Assembly: GCA_023664365.1 (NCBI GenBank)
Contig: JAMPFR010000029.1
Coordinates: 1-38,854 of the forward strand
DNA length: 38,854 bases
Origin: Acetatifactor muris
GTDB lineage: Bacteria > Bacillota > Clostridia > Lachnospirales > Lachnospiraceae
Direction of reading: 5' to 3'
The translations under genes were made by a program, and so were the position numbers. Numbering within the stretch: position 1 is the stretch's first letter; the number at the start of each line of letters is the position of its first letter. Positions 8,471 through 16,209 of this stretch are shown here, piece after piece. Below the pieces are notes generated by a model that made no database searches, was not told the DNA's origin, and saw nothing but the letters and a program-made list of their open reading frames with translations.

Positions 8471-8836
8471 TTAAATACGAACTTCCACCCGATCCCTGTC
8501 CTCCAAACCGGCAATGCGGTAGCTCACGATCACCCGCAGCTCTCCCTGTCTGGTGTGCCCCATATCCGTCTCCACCTCAATGTCCCGTATCCTCTTCTCC
8601 CACATATGCAGGGAATGCCGCACCTCCCGCCGAATCATCTCCTCCGTCTGGCTGTCCATGCCTTCAAACAGAAACTGGTGCAGCCTGGTGCCGAAGGCCG
8701 GGTGCAGCAGTCTCTCCCCCGGCTCCGTCCGCAGTATGATTTCCACGGACTCCCTGATATTATCTTTTGCTCCGCTGATTTCCACTCTCCCGTGGTCCTT
8801 GGAAATGCGGAAGGGAAATTTCCATCCTGTTTCCAT
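8471..8836 (-). CDS. Baseplate gp25-like protein (Afp9-like)
   Basis: The start is ATG at 8836 (METGWKFPF), with GGGAGGA 8 bases upstream; a longer frame to 8875 lacks such a site. The 121-residue size fits GPW/gp25 family members (110-150). Signature features are the ESVEIILRTEPGERLLHPAFGTRLHQFLFE stretch, read here as the conserved I-L-x-T-x-P-GER-x-M/L-x-P-x-F-G core with an EPGER motif, and the C-terminal RVIVSYRI strand. gp25 proteins nucleate the sheath on the baseplate by mimicking the sheath handshake domain. The gene lies between the spike gene and the J-like genes, the usual place. Confidence 0.95.
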   Translation of the reverse strand: METGWKFPFRISKDHGRVEISGAKDNIRESVEIILRTEPGERLLHPAFGTRLHQFLFEGMDSQTEEMIRREVRHSLHMWEKRIRDIEVETDMGHTRQGELRVIVSYRIAGLEDRDRVEVRI

Positions 8837-8906
8837 CTGACATCCTCCCGGTCTTAAAGCACCGCCCGCCGTCACATTCCAGACACAGTGTGCGAAGAAC
8901 CCTTGT

Positions 8907-9698
8907 TTAATTCAGGTGTATCATAGCGCCTGACAGCTTCAATGCGCCTCTGCCCTCCACCTTAACCTGTCCCTTGCAGGACAGGGAAGCACTTGTCGTT
9001 CCCTGCATGGCAAGCTCCTGTCCCTCAAGCTGCACCTTTGCCTTCCCGCTTATCTTCACATTTTTTGCCTCCAGCGTAAGCTGCTTGCAATTCAGGACTA
9101 CCGTACCGTTCTCCTTCAGCTCCAGGCTGCTGTCGCCGCATTCCAGCCGGATGACCTTTTCCGCTTTGATAAGGGCTTTCCCCTCTTTCTTATCCAGAAG
9201 CAGCCGGTTCTTTTTCTCCCTGTCACCGAATGCAGTCTGCCTGTTTTTTTCGTCCAACACCCACTCCATTTGCTCCGGCCCCGCCACCTCAAGCTTTTCC
9301 TCGCCCTTCTCTCCGGACAGGGCAATTCTGCTTCCGTTTTTCAGCCGGAACACCTTATTCAGATTCTTTTCCTGACAGGCGTCCGCCACAAAGCCGCTGC
9401 TCTCCGGGAAACGGCAGCCCGTCACCACGGGATGCCGGAAATCTCCTCCCAGGAAGGTCAGGCGGACTGTGTCCCCCTCCTCCGGCAGACAATAGGCGCC
9501 GTAATCCCCGCCGCCGTAGCAGGTCAGCACAGGGACGTCGTCAAAGGTATCCATATTGTCCTTCATCACCTTCACCCGGACCCGCACATTGCCCTTCGAG
9601 GTATTGTCCCCCGCCGCCAGAACCGTTCCCCAGACGTCATAGGTTGGCCGCATCCCCTCTGCGGGCGCCTCCCGCTCCTCCAGATAATCCGAAATCAT
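8907..9698 (-). CDS. gpV/gp5-like spike protein (OB-fold plus beta-helix)
   Basis: The start is ATG at 9698, with GAGAGGAAGGGAG just upstream. The 263-residue protein begins with a phage baseplate V type OB-fold (VWGTVLAAGDNTSKGNVRV, VLTCYGGGDYGAYCLPEEGDTVRLTFLGGDFRHPVVTG in outline, residues 22-95). From about residue 130 onward there are short repeated strands with alternating Val/Leu/Ile and Lys (KALIKAEKVIRLECG, LELKENGTVVLNCKQL, KVQLEGQEL, KVEGRGALKLSG), the pattern of a trimeric beta-helix needle. This is the lower half of a VgrG/Afp8-like spike. The upper gp27-like half is the separate gene upstream, so the spike is split as in P2-like phages. The tip would be capped by the DUF4280 protein. 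Confidence 0.92.
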   Translation of the reverse strand: MISDYLEEREAPAEGMRPTYDVWGTVLAAGDNTSKGNVRVRVKVMKDNMDTFDDVPVLTCYGGGDYGAYCLPEEGDTVRLTFLGGDFRHPVVTGCRFPESSGFVADACQEKNLNKVFRLKNGSRIALSGEKGEEKLEVAGPEQMEWVLDEKNRQTAFGDREKKNRLLLDKKEGKALIKAEKVIRLECGDSSLELKENGTVVLNCKQLTLEAKNVKISGKAKVQLEGQELAMQGTTSASLSCKGQVKVEGRGALKLSGAMIHLN

Positions 9699-9706
9699 AC
9701 TCCCTT

Positions 9707-9734
9707 CCTCTCCCGAATCTCCTCTCCCGAATCA
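9707..9734. repeat. 14-bp tandem duplication at a gene end
   Basis: Two adjacent 14-base copies of CCTCTCCCGAATC plus one base (9707-9720, 9721-9734) differ only at the last position. The second copy carries the TGA of the gpD-like gene; the first lies upstream of the gpV-like gene and supplies part of its purine-rich ribosome-binding region on the minus strand. Confidence 0.6.
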
Positions 9735-10823
9735 GTCATTTTCATCACACCTGCCTCTGATTACCGTCCTGTAGCCCTGCCAGTCCAACCGGTGACAGAC
9801 CTCCTCCACATATACGGTGCCGGACAGACATGCCGCCTTTTCATTCACGATTTCCGCATTACAGCCCGGCTGCAGCTCCGGAAACCCTATGGTAACCGCC
9901 TCCAGCCTGCAGCAGGCAGCTTTTGATCTGCTCATTACCGCCTGCGCCAGAGCAGAAGCCTGCTCTCCCGTCTCCAGCTCCATGTCCCATAGCTTCAGGG
10001 AAAAGCTTTTCAGCGCCTGCCCCAGCTTTCCGGCAAAAACGCCTCCCTCCCCCCGCCACTGCGCGGTTCCCGTAAGCTTTTCATCCTTCCGGTTGTAGCC
10101 CCACACCGACACGCTGCCCGTCTGCCCCGTCATGGAAACCACCCTCTGCACCGCCTGCAGCCCGTATTCCGGACTCAGCTCCACCGATTCCCCGTTCCCT
10201 TCCCCTGCCTTTCTGAACACCACTTCCCCCATGCCGCAGAAAAATTCATAATTCACATATTCAGCCAGATTACACAGCCAGTCGTAATGGGTTTCCCCTC
10301 TGACCACACAGGCCTGATTCAAATTTTCCGGCAGTGGGGAAACGCTCTTTTTTTCCATCAGGAACTGATAGCCGGACTCTTCTAAAATATCATCCCGAAT
10401 CTGCTGCAGCTTCCCGGCTCCCGACACCCTGAAAACACTATTCTTTTTCATCAGGCCTTTCACATCCAGGCATATGAGGGTGTACTCCAGAAAGCCCTGC
10501 ATCAGATCGCATACCTCCACCTGGTGAAGATAGCCCAGAAAGATCCGGCCGTCCTGCCCGTCATAGCCCGCTCTGACCTCCATCCTCTGCCCCACCTCCA
10601 GATATCCTTCCAGAGCCGTCTGATTTTTTGCGGGAAGCTTGTCCACCCGGTACACCAGCACCGCCATGTCCGGCTCCTTCCCCACGGAGGCATTCACCTC
10701 CACGCTTTCCAGACGCCGGGCGTCACTCTCCGGAACCTTTCTGCCTGCGGCAAAGACCTTTGCCTCGGGATAGAGAAAGTCACCGTATTTATCCGCCAGT
10801 GCCTTTCCGCTGTTCTTTCCCAT
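9732..10823 (-). CDS. gpD/gp27-like spike hub protein
   Basis: The start is ATG at 10823 (MGKNSGKAL), with AAGGAGAGG upstream; a longer frame extends to 10916 but lacks support and reaches back toward the preceding gene. The 363-residue product has the phage late-control gpD pattern: LESVEVNASVGKEPDMAVLVYRV with a following VGQRMEVRAGYDG, then IFLGYLHQVEV, and QIRDDILEESGY (the conserved helix before LPENLNQACVVRGETHYDWLCNLAEYVNYEF, shown here only as landmarks). gpD/gp27 forms a trimeric hub that links tube to spike. Next to gpV-like it completes the function that a single VgrG-like gene (Afp8) performs in Serratia and Photorhabdus systems. Confidence 0.92.
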   Translation of the reverse strand: MGKNSGKALADKYGDFLYPEAKVFAAGRKVPESDARRLESVEVNASVGKEPDMAVLVYRVDKLPAKNQTALEGYLEVGQRMEVRAGYDGQDGRIFLGYLHQVEVCDLMQGFLEYTLICLDVKGLMKKNSVFRVSGAGKLQQIRDDILEESGYQFLMEKKSVSPLPENLNQACVVRGETHYDWLCNLAEYVNYEFFCGMGEVVFRKAGEGNGESVELSPEYGLQAVQRVVSMTGQTGSVSVWGYNRKDEKLTGTAQWRGEGGVFAGKLGQALKSFSLKLWDMELETGEQASALAQAVMSRSKAACCRLEAVTIGFPELQPGCNAEIVNEKAACLSGTVYVEEVCHRLDWQGYRTVIRGRCDEND

Positions 10824-10870
10824 GGGCCTCTCCTTTCTTCCGGAAACCGCCGTTATTTCCCGACGGCTCC

Positions 10871-11521
10871 TTACTCCAGCCTGGGATTTCCCGTTCCGCC
10901 GAATCTGCTTCTCCACCCGTCCGGATCCTCTCCCAGCAGTGTATTTACTTCGTTCCTGCCAAACTGCGCCTCATTTCCCACAGCCTCGCCCTCTATCAAA
11001 GCAAAGGACTGTTCTCCCACATAGTCTCCTCTGATTGAAATATCCACCTGGGCCCTCACCGGCTTTCCGTCCGGCGCGAACACGGTATAGCGGACGCTCA
11101 TGCCGGTGAGAAGCCCCGCCACCGCAATGGAACCCCAGAAAAAATAGATCTGTTCCACACCGATACTGCTGTCCGTATCCTTGTTGGTGTACGGATAAAG
11201 CTGTCCCACATAATTCCGCACATCCTCATAGGCGTCCTGATTCAGCTTCTCCAGCGTATTAAAAAAGAGGGAGACGGAGAGCGTCAGCTGATTCTTCTTT
11301 TTCCATTCCCCGGATGACCTCAGCGGTTTCTGAATTCCCGTCTTTCTGCCCCGCAGCAGCCTTTTTACTTCTTCCGATATCTCCTGTTCATCTGCTTCCG
11401 CCGCGCCGATGGCCTCCTGTATAGACAGCTCCGTGGGATTAAACTGTACATAAAACCGTTTCCCCATGTCCGGCCTTCCGTTCCGAAACGGACAGATGTA
11501 TGCCTTCTGATATACCGCCAT
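10871..11521 (-). CDS. CIS tube-initiator-like protein (Afp7-type, without LysM)
   Basis: The start is ATG at 11521 (MAVYQKAYI), 4 bases after the preceding stop, with AGGG about 10 bases upstream. The 216-residue product contains RFYVQFNPTELSIQEA near residue 20, a hallmark of the N-terminal domain of CIS tube/LysM proteins (Afp7, gp53-like), and LTLSVSLFFNTL, RNYVGQLYPYTN and YFFWGSIAVAGLLTGMSV further on. These proteins join the tube to the spike hub. Many homologues end in a LysM domain. Here the C-terminal about 40 residues (FALIEGEAVGNEAQFGRNE) have no LysM signature that I can see, so the end may be a variant. Confidence 0.88.
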   Translation of the reverse strand: MAVYQKAYICPFRNGRPDMGKRFYVQFNPTELSIQEAIGAAEADEQEISEEVKRLLRGRKTGIQKPLRSSGEWKKKNQLTLSVSLFFNTLEKLNQDAYEDVRNYVGQLYPYTNKDTDSSIGVEQIYFFWGSIAVAGLLTGMSVRYTVFAPDGKPVRAQVDISIRGDYVGEQSFALIEGEAVGNEAQFGRNEVNTLLGEDPDGWRSRFGGTGNPRLE

Positions 11522-11525
11522 CTTT

Positions 11526-11882
11526 TCAAACCCTGCTCTTCCGAATTCTTTCCAGCCTGATCTGCTGCTCCACCCGGTCACAGACCTGTCCTGTCAATAC
11601 AGGCACAAGCTGCCCCTGGCTCAGGACGCCTTCCAGCTGCCTTGCCGCCAGTGAAGGACGGGAACGGTAGTATTCCTTTTCATCCTTCAGCTGCTTTTTT
11701 ACCGCTTCCCGCACGAAGGGCAGCAGCGCTTCCTTCAGTTTTTCCCGCTCCGCCTTAAGATTTATCTTCTCCTGTCTCTGCCCCGAACGGATTCCGAAAC
11801 CGGCATACTCCCGGCACAGGCTTTCGGCCTCCCCGCAGACAGGCAGGATCCCAAGCTTCATTTTTTCCCGTATCTGCAGCAT
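11526..11882 (-). CDS. Small helical eCIS protein of unknown function
   Basis: The start is ATG at 11882 (MLQIREKM), with GGGGAGG at 11888-11894; alternative GTG/ATG codons at 11915 and 11906 lack such a site. The 118-residue protein is highly charged and predicted helical (INLKAEREKLKEALLPFVREAVKKQ), with an Arg/Lys-rich end, no signal peptide and no membrane segment. It sits between tube protein 2 and the Afp7-like protein with short spacings, so it is part of the particle operon. I do not recognise the family. It could be an assembly chaperone or a minor tube or baseplate part. It is far too short for a normal tape-measure protein. Confidence 0.8.
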   Translation of the reverse strand: MLQIREKMKLGILPVCGEAESLCREYAGFGIRSGQRQEKINLKAEREKLKEALLPFVREAVKKQLKDEKEYYRSRPSLAARQLEGVLSQGQLVPVLTGQVCDRVEQQIRLERIRKSRV

Positions 11883-11956
11883 TTCCGCCTCCCCGCTGCG
11901 CTGCATCCCAAACACCGCTGTGCTACACTTAAGCGCCCCTGCTTCCGGCCTTCCCG

Positions 11957-12385
11957 TTACAATACCTCAAAATCCTCATAGCAGACCTCGAAGCTGTCTA
12001 TCAGCAGGCCGTTCTGCTCCGCACTCAGCTCTCCCACTTCCCAGCGCTTTACTAAAAGTCCCATGAAAAGATACTTTTTTACCGGCCTTCCCCCGCCGTC
12101 CAGCACCATCAGACTTAAATTGCCGTCAATCCTTTCCCCTGCCATGCAAAAAGGATGTCCCTGACCTCCGTAGGCTCCCCGCTCCATGCGGAGTACCCTT
12201 TCTCCTCCGCAGGCTTTGGGAAATACATGCACCATGTTATTTAATCCGCCTTCCCTGTAAACCTCTGTCTCAATTTCCCGGCTGATTCCCGTGACCTTCT
12301 GAAACCCCATCACCGTCTCATTCAGAAAGACGTTAAAGCGGTAGCCGGGCAGCGGGTCTGTAAGGGGTGATGACGTCTGTCCCAT
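11957..12385 (-). CDS. Tail tube protein 2 (gp19/Afp5-like)
   Basis: The start is ATG at 12385 (MGQTSSPLTDP), with AGGAG 6 bases upstream. The 142-residue protein has the T4 gp19-type tube signature: GYRFNVFLNETVMGFQKVTGIS near the N-terminus, YREGGLNNMVHVFPK, and the C-terminal strand IDSFEVCYEDFEVL. eCIS loci usually encode a major tube protein (Afp1) and a second one (Afp5) that contacts the baseplate. This one is placed on the baseplate side of the operon and is probably the adaptor ring. It is distinct from tube protein 1 at 12952-13383. Confidence 0.93.
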   Translation of the reverse strand: MGQTSSPLTDPLPGYRFNVFLNETVMGFQKVTGISREIETEVYREGGLNNMVHVFPKACGGERVLRMERGAYGGQGHPFCMAGERIDGNLSLMVLDGGGRPVKKYLFMGLLVKRWEVGELSAEQNGLLIDSFEVCYEDFEVL

Positions 12386-12398
12386 AGGTTCTCCTTTC

Positions 12399-12575
12399 TC
12401 AGGGGCTGAACAGGTTCTTCTCACCGTTCAGCCTCCTGTTGATTCGGTTAATTTCCTCACAGTATCTGCGCCTGGCCGGCCGGGGCAGCTTTAAGATCTC
12501 TTCCTCCCGCCAGTGAAAATAATATCCGATAAAGGAGACCTCCTGAAACAGCTCTTCCCGGCCGGTAACCGTCAT
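12399..12575 (-). CDS. DUF6760-type eCIS micro-protein
   Basis: The start is ATG at 12575, overlapping the stop of the upstream gene as ATGA, a typical translational-coupling junction. The 58-residue product contains ELFQEVSFIGYYFHW, followed by RPARRRYCEEINRINRRLN. These match the small DUF6760 proteins found between tube genes in many eCIS loci (pattern E-V-A-x-I-A-Y-x-F-H-W ... RRRW-x-x-EI-x-x-IN). A longer frame to 12629 is rejected because it would run deep into the upstream gene. Its function is unknown; partnership with the upstream tail-assembly protein is suggested by the coupling. Confidence 0.85.
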   Translation of the reverse strand: MTVTGREELFQEVSFIGYYFHWREEEILKLPRPARRRYCEEINRINRRLNGEKNLFSP

Positions 12576-12940
12576 TCCCCTGAAGTAAAATTTAGTGTGT
12601 CCGTAAATGTCCTGCCGCAGTGGGGACACTGCACCCGTATCATCGGTTCCTCCGCGCCGTTCACCGTTTCATACATATTCTGCAGGAAGGAAAAGTCCGC
12701 CGTAAACAACCCCTCGATTACCTGCGGCGTTATCTCCTCCACACCCTCCAGTCTTATTACCACCTTTGAAAGCAGCAGTACCGAAAGGTAATCAGGACTG
12801 CTTTTCCCTTTTGCATCCCCCATGGCTTCAATCTCGTCCAGCGCCGTAGCCAGACGCATGGTTCCTTCCCGGCAGACGGTTCCCTCCGGCCCCGGATACC
12901 CCTTTGGCAGCGTGAAATCATATTCTGTCTGTAAAAGCAT
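12572..12940 (-). CDS. eCIS tail assembly protein with C-terminal CPHC motif
   Basis: The preferred start is ATG at 12940 (MLLQTEYDF), with GTGAGGA upstream; a GTG at 12955 overlapping the previous stop (GTGA) is an alternative. The 122-residue protein starts with FTLPKGYPGPEGTVCREGTMRLATALDEIEA (landmarks), continues with LLLSKVVIRLEG and PQVIEGLFTADFSFLQ, and ends with CPHCGRTF. This pattern is shared by small phage tail assembly proteins encoded after the tube gene in eCIS loci. Comparable phage proteins act as chaperones for tail assembly, which is my inference for the role. The CxxC knuckle could bind zinc with other ligands, though only one pair is obvious. Confidence 0.85.
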   Translation of the reverse strand: MLLQTEYDFTLPKGYPGPEGTVCREGTMRLATALDEIEAMGDAKGKSSPDYLSVLLLSKVVIRLEGVEEITPQVIEGLFTADFSFLQNMYETVNGAEEPMIRVQCPHCGRTFTDTLNFTSGE

Positions 12941-12951
12941 TTCCGTTATCC

Positions 12952-13383
12952 TCACTTATCTCTGGTTACGCCTTCATGGGCCAGCACTAAGGTTTCCACC
13001 GCCACCTCGTTGCTGGTGGCGTTAAAATCCGTCGCAGTATACTTGGTGGGCCAGGCGGAAATCACGGTCCACTTTGCAATCTCGGCCTGAGTATCGTCAT
13101 GGAGGCTGATAACCACCGTCTTGCGGTTGATGGTTCCGCCCTCCACCTCCTTCATCCAGTTATACAGATCCATGGAGGCCGTCAGACCCCACTTCAACGT
13201 AATATTTTCATACTTTACCAGGCCGGGCTGTTTTCCCACCGTGTTTACCGTAAAGTTTCCCTCCCGGTATTCAATGGGATCCGAACTGATATCCGGCGCG
13301 CTCACCTCTGAAAAGCCGCCCACCGACTGCCCGTCAATCGTCACTTCATAGTTGTACTTTTTAAAAGGATATACCATTGCCAT
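12952..13383 (-). CDS. Major tail tube protein (gp19/Afp1-like)
   Basis: The start is ATG at 13383, with AGGAGG 8 bases upstream and 13 bases after the sheath stop. The 143-residue size is normal for Hcp/gp19-type tube proteins. Signature parts are YPFKKYNYEVTIDGQSVGGFSEVSAP (landmark), EYREGNFTVNTVGKQPGLVKYENITLKWG (landmark) and the C-terminal VAVETLVLAHEGV. It would stack in hexameric rings to form the inner tube that is driven through the target envelope. Its position immediately after the sheath and its strong ribosome-binding site fit the high amounts needed for a main structural protein. Confidence 0.95.
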   Translation of the reverse strand: MAMVYPFKKYNYEVTIDGQSVGGFSEVSAPDISSDPIEYREGNFTVNTVGKQPGLVKYENITLKWGLTASMDLYNWMKEVEGGTINRKTVVISLHDDTQAEIAKWTVISAWPTKYTATDFNATSNEVAVETLVLAHEGVTRDK

Positions 13384-13396
13384 TTGTCATTCCTCC

Positions 13397-15172
13397 TCAC
13401 TGTGCGCTTTCCATTTTCTGGGTGATGCGGAAAATGACGAATTCCGCAGGTCTTACCGGAGCCACGCCTATGACGCAGATTAATCTTCCGTTCAAAATGT
13501 CATCCTCGGTCATGGTGCTTCTGCCGATGTTGACATAAAAGGCTTCGTCCGCCGTGGAGCCTGCCAGTGCGCCGTTCCTCCACTGTGTCGTCAGAAAGAC
13601 TCTGATAGTTCCTTCCACTCTGGACCAGAGCGTTTCGTCATTGGGCTCAAACACCGCCCAGTTGGTGTTTGCTTTGATAGATTCCTCCAGAAAGATAAAC
13701 AGCCTTCTGACATTGACATACTTCCAGTTGCCGTCGCTGGAACAGGTCCGCGCGCCCCACACCCGGATTCCCTGCCCGGGAATGGCCCGGATCAGATTAA
13801 TCCCCTTGGGATTCAGCTTTCCCTGCTCCGCCTCATTGTACTTGACGGAAAGATCCGTGCAGTTCCGCACCACTTCGTTTGCAGGCGCCTTGTGCACTCC
13901 CCTGGCATTATCCGTGCGGGCATAAATGCCCGCCATGGCTCCGGAGGGCGGCATAAATACCTTACGGTTTGCCAGCGGGTCATAGCACTGCAGCCAGGGG
14001 TGATACATTGCGGCATAGCCGGAATCCACTTTCTCCTTAACGGCCTGAAGCTCCGACACCTCCTTCTTGTCAAAGGGCATGTCCAGAATGGCAAAGCGGC
14101 TGGCAAGTCCCTCACAGTGGCTGACCAGGGCGCTCTGCACTGAATCGTCCGTAATGCCGGGAATCGCCATGATGCTAACATCCGAAAGGGTTTTAAAGGC
14201 CATCAGCCCCGTCCTTACGTCCGGCGCCCCATCCGTTCCCTCATAAAGGGAAGCGTCAACGGCGTCCGGCTTTATAACTCCATCGCTTCCGCCCCCAAAG
14301 GATACCTCCAGAGAAATGTCTACACTGCTCTTGCCATCCTTTTGCAGCAGCCCCGACAGCATTTCCTCCGCCAGTTGTTTCTCCATATCCGCAGTCCCGG
14401 TGACAAGCTGGGATTTCTTCAGCATATGATCTACATAGTTGCTGCGATCCCGGTTAAAGGACACACTTTCATACTGCTCCGCCGCGGTGCTGTCCTCCAG
14501 CATCATGTTCCACTCCAACAGATACAGGAATGCTTCCTTCTTCTCATCGGCAGGGAGCGTTACCGCCCATTCCAGGCTGACGCTCTCCTTTTCCGCCTTT
14601 TTCACTATGTTAAAAAATGTCTTTTTTTCTTCCTCCGTGTACTGAATACACACAATATCTCCCGGCGCATAGCCTGCGGGCGCCTCTATTTCGTATGTAT
14701 TTTCCTCCCCTTCAGACTGCTTCTTTATTTTAGTTCTGTTTTTCAGCACAGGGGCCAGCCGGGCCTGAATGTCATTTCCCCAGGCGCCCGGGTTAGCCGC
14801 CTTCAGAGTAAGAAGCTCGGTATCTCCTGCCTTCAGAATGCCCTGAGCCGCCACAGCGCCGTCCTTTGTCTCATTACTTCCGTCATTTTCCAGACAGACT
14901 CTCATCACATAGCAGGCGGAACCTCCGTTATTAAAAAACTGCTCCACCGCGTAGGGCAGGAACCGCTGTCCCCCATAGACCCGTTCCGACAGATACCCTC
15001 CGAAACGCCTCTGATAATCCGCCATGCTGGTAATCAATATCGGCAGCCCCCTTATGGGGCCCTTCTGAGCCATCCCCACAAAGCCTGCGGTGCTGGTGCC
15101 CACACCCTCCATCGCCTTGACTCCTGAGTCAAATTCTTCCACATATACACCCGGTGATAAATACTCTGCCAT
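13397..15172 (-). CDS. Contractile sheath protein (Afp2-4-like)
   Basis: The start is ATG at 15172 (MAEYLSPGVYVEE), the classic sheath N-terminus, with AAGGAG upstream; a longer frame to 15205 is rejected. The 591-residue protein has an N-terminal strand (SPGVYVEEF), the STAGFVGMAQKGP segment, a variable outer domain between roughly residues 120 and 320, and a strongly conserved C-terminal domain (TNWAVFEPND, LWSRVEGTIRVFL, NGALAGSTADEAFYV). It ends with RPAEFVIFRITQ, whose strand forms the inter-ring handshake. The locus encodes a single sheath, whereas Afp has three, so the whole sheath is probably made from one subunit type. Confidence 0.97.
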   Translation of the reverse strand: MAEYLSPGVYVEEFDSGVKAMEGVGTSTAGFVGMAQKGPIRGLPILITSMADYQRRFGGYLSERVYGGQRFLPYAVEQFFNNGGSACYVMRVCLENDGSNETKDGAVAAQGILKAGDTELLTLKAANPGAWGNDIQARLAPVLKNRTKIKKQSEGEENTYEIEAPAGYAPGDIVCIQYTEEEKKTFFNIVKKAEKESVSLEWAVTLPADEKKEAFLYLLEWNMMLEDSTAAEQYESVSFNRDRSNYVDHMLKKSQLVTGTADMEKQLAEEMLSGLLQKDGKSSVDISLEVSFGGGSDGVIKPDAVDASLYEGTDGAPDVRTGLMAFKTLSDVSIMAIPGITDDSVQSALVSHCEGLASRFAILDMPFDKKEVSELQAVKEKVDSGYAAMYHPWLQCYDPLANRKVFMPPSGAMAGIYARTDNARGVHKAPANEVVRNCTDLSVKYNEAEQGKLNPKGINLIRAIPGQGIRVWGARTCSSDGNWKYVNVRRLFIFLEESIKANTNWAVFEPNDETLWSRVEGTIRVFLTTQWRNGALAGSTADEAFYVNIGRSTMTEDDILNGRLICVIGVAPVRPAEFVIFRITQKMESAQ

Positions 15173-15220
15173 ATTTCTCCTTTCCGCCGCCTGAGGCTGA
15201 AACATCTTTTGTGTTACGCT

Positions 15221-15604
15221 TTACAGTAAAACAGTGGGCTGTACAGGTACTGCGGCCTGAATGCTCCCTCCGTAGAGGCAGCTTAACTTTGAATCCATGT
15301 TGACAGCCTCCCTGCCGTGTACCTTTACCTTACTGCAGACGGAAGTCCACTCCTGCACGGTACAGGGGATACAGGGCATGGGCGTCAATACTCCGAGGGC
15401 TGCCGCGGTGGCGGCTGCAACCATGGGATTTGCCGGGTTGGAGCACATGCCGAAGGGCAGGATATTTAAAAAGGGAATATGATCGGACTTTACCGCCACA
15501 GGGAGCATGGCGTTCACCTTTTTGTCCGGCAGTACCATAATGGGCGTGGGTACACTGCCGAATCCGCATTTTAATAAAGTTCCCTGCACTACTACCGGTT
15601 TCAT
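15221..15604 (-). CDS. PAAR-like tip protein (DUF4280, Afp10-like)
   Basis: The start is ATG at 15604, with GGAGGG upstream, overlapping the stop of the DUF4255 gene (ATGA). The 127-residue protein matches DUF4280: VVVQGTLLKCGFG at the N-terminus, FGMCSNPANP in the middle, TPMPCIPCT, and the KVHGREAVNMDSKLSCLYGG ending (landmark). Conserved Cys residues could coordinate a metal at the sharpened tip, as His/Cys do in true PAAR proteins; that is inferred. DUF4280 proteins occur as spike-tip caps in eCIS and type VI-like loci. Here the gene is away from the spike genes, next to the cap gene. Confidence 0.9.
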   Translation of the reverse strand: MKPVVVQGTLLKCGFGSVPTPIMVLPDKKVNAMLPVAVKSDHIPFLNILPFGMCSNPANPMVAAATAAALGVLTPMPCIPCTVQEWTSVCSKVKVHGREAVNMDSKLSCLYGGSIQAAVPVQPTVLL

Positions 15605-16209
15605 TGTGTTTTCCCTCCGTCCCGTATCCTTTCCAGGCCGTAATCCCGTTTCTTTACCCTGCTCACCTTCCGGGTTCTGGCGGACGCCACCGCCACAGGC
15701 GCCGCCCGCAGATACACTGCCGGCTGAAGCGGCTGGTTAAAGCTTCCCCACAGGCGGATTTTAAATTCCACACTCTCCCACAGGAAGGAGACGCCCACTG
15801 TCTCTCCATCCTCTCTCTGCAGGGAAGGATGATCATGCAGGGTGCGGATGATTTCGTTTAAAATTCCCTGAATCCGCTCTCTCTGCAGGCCGCCGAAGCG
15901 GTGCTTCTCGTTGCAGAACAGCATATAGGAAAGCTCTACCGCTTTAGGCGGAAACCGCAGCGTATCCGAGCCGGTATCGGAGGCTGCCGTCACGGCCTGG
16001 GAGTAATCCTGTATATCATAGAGATAGACGCCCACCCTGTAATCCTCCTCCTCCCAAGGCGCTGCAAACAGGATGCTGTCCCTGTCCCGCACATAGCCGG
16101 GACACAGGCTGTCACGCAGCAGCTCCAGCAGAGATTTCCCTGTCAGGAGGATTTCGTCATCGAGGGCTGCTTCTGCTTTTCCGGCCTTGGAAGCCTGACC
16201 GCCGTCCAT
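15601..16209 (-). CDS. Tail terminator/cap-like protein (DUF4255, Afp16-like)
   Basis: The start is ATG at 16209, with GGGAGG about 10 bases upstream; the gene overlaps the end of the upstream gene by 67 bases and its own stop overlaps the DUF4280 start. The 202-residue product shows DUF4255 features: SLLELLRDSL, the VGVYLYDIQDYSQ segment (the usual RVSLYLYRV-like strand), FPPKAVELSYMLF, and RLWGSFNQPLQPAVYLRAAPVAV, which closely matches the conserved W-x-x-L-x-x-P-x-x-P-S-x-x-Y-x-V ending. DUF4255 proteins (Afp16, PVC16) cap the distal end of tube and sheath. The C-terminal tail is charged and locus-specific. Confidence 0.9.
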   Translation of the reverse strand: MDGGQASKAGKAEAALDDEILLTGKSLLELLRDSLCPGYVRDRDSILFAAPWEEEDYRVGVYLYDIQDYSQAVTAASDTGSDTLRFPPKAVELSYMLFCNEKHRFGGLQRERIQGILNEIIRTLHDHPSLQREDGETVGVSFLWESVEFKIRLWGSFNQPLQPAVYLRAAPVAVASARTRKVSRVKKRDYGLERIRDGGKTQ

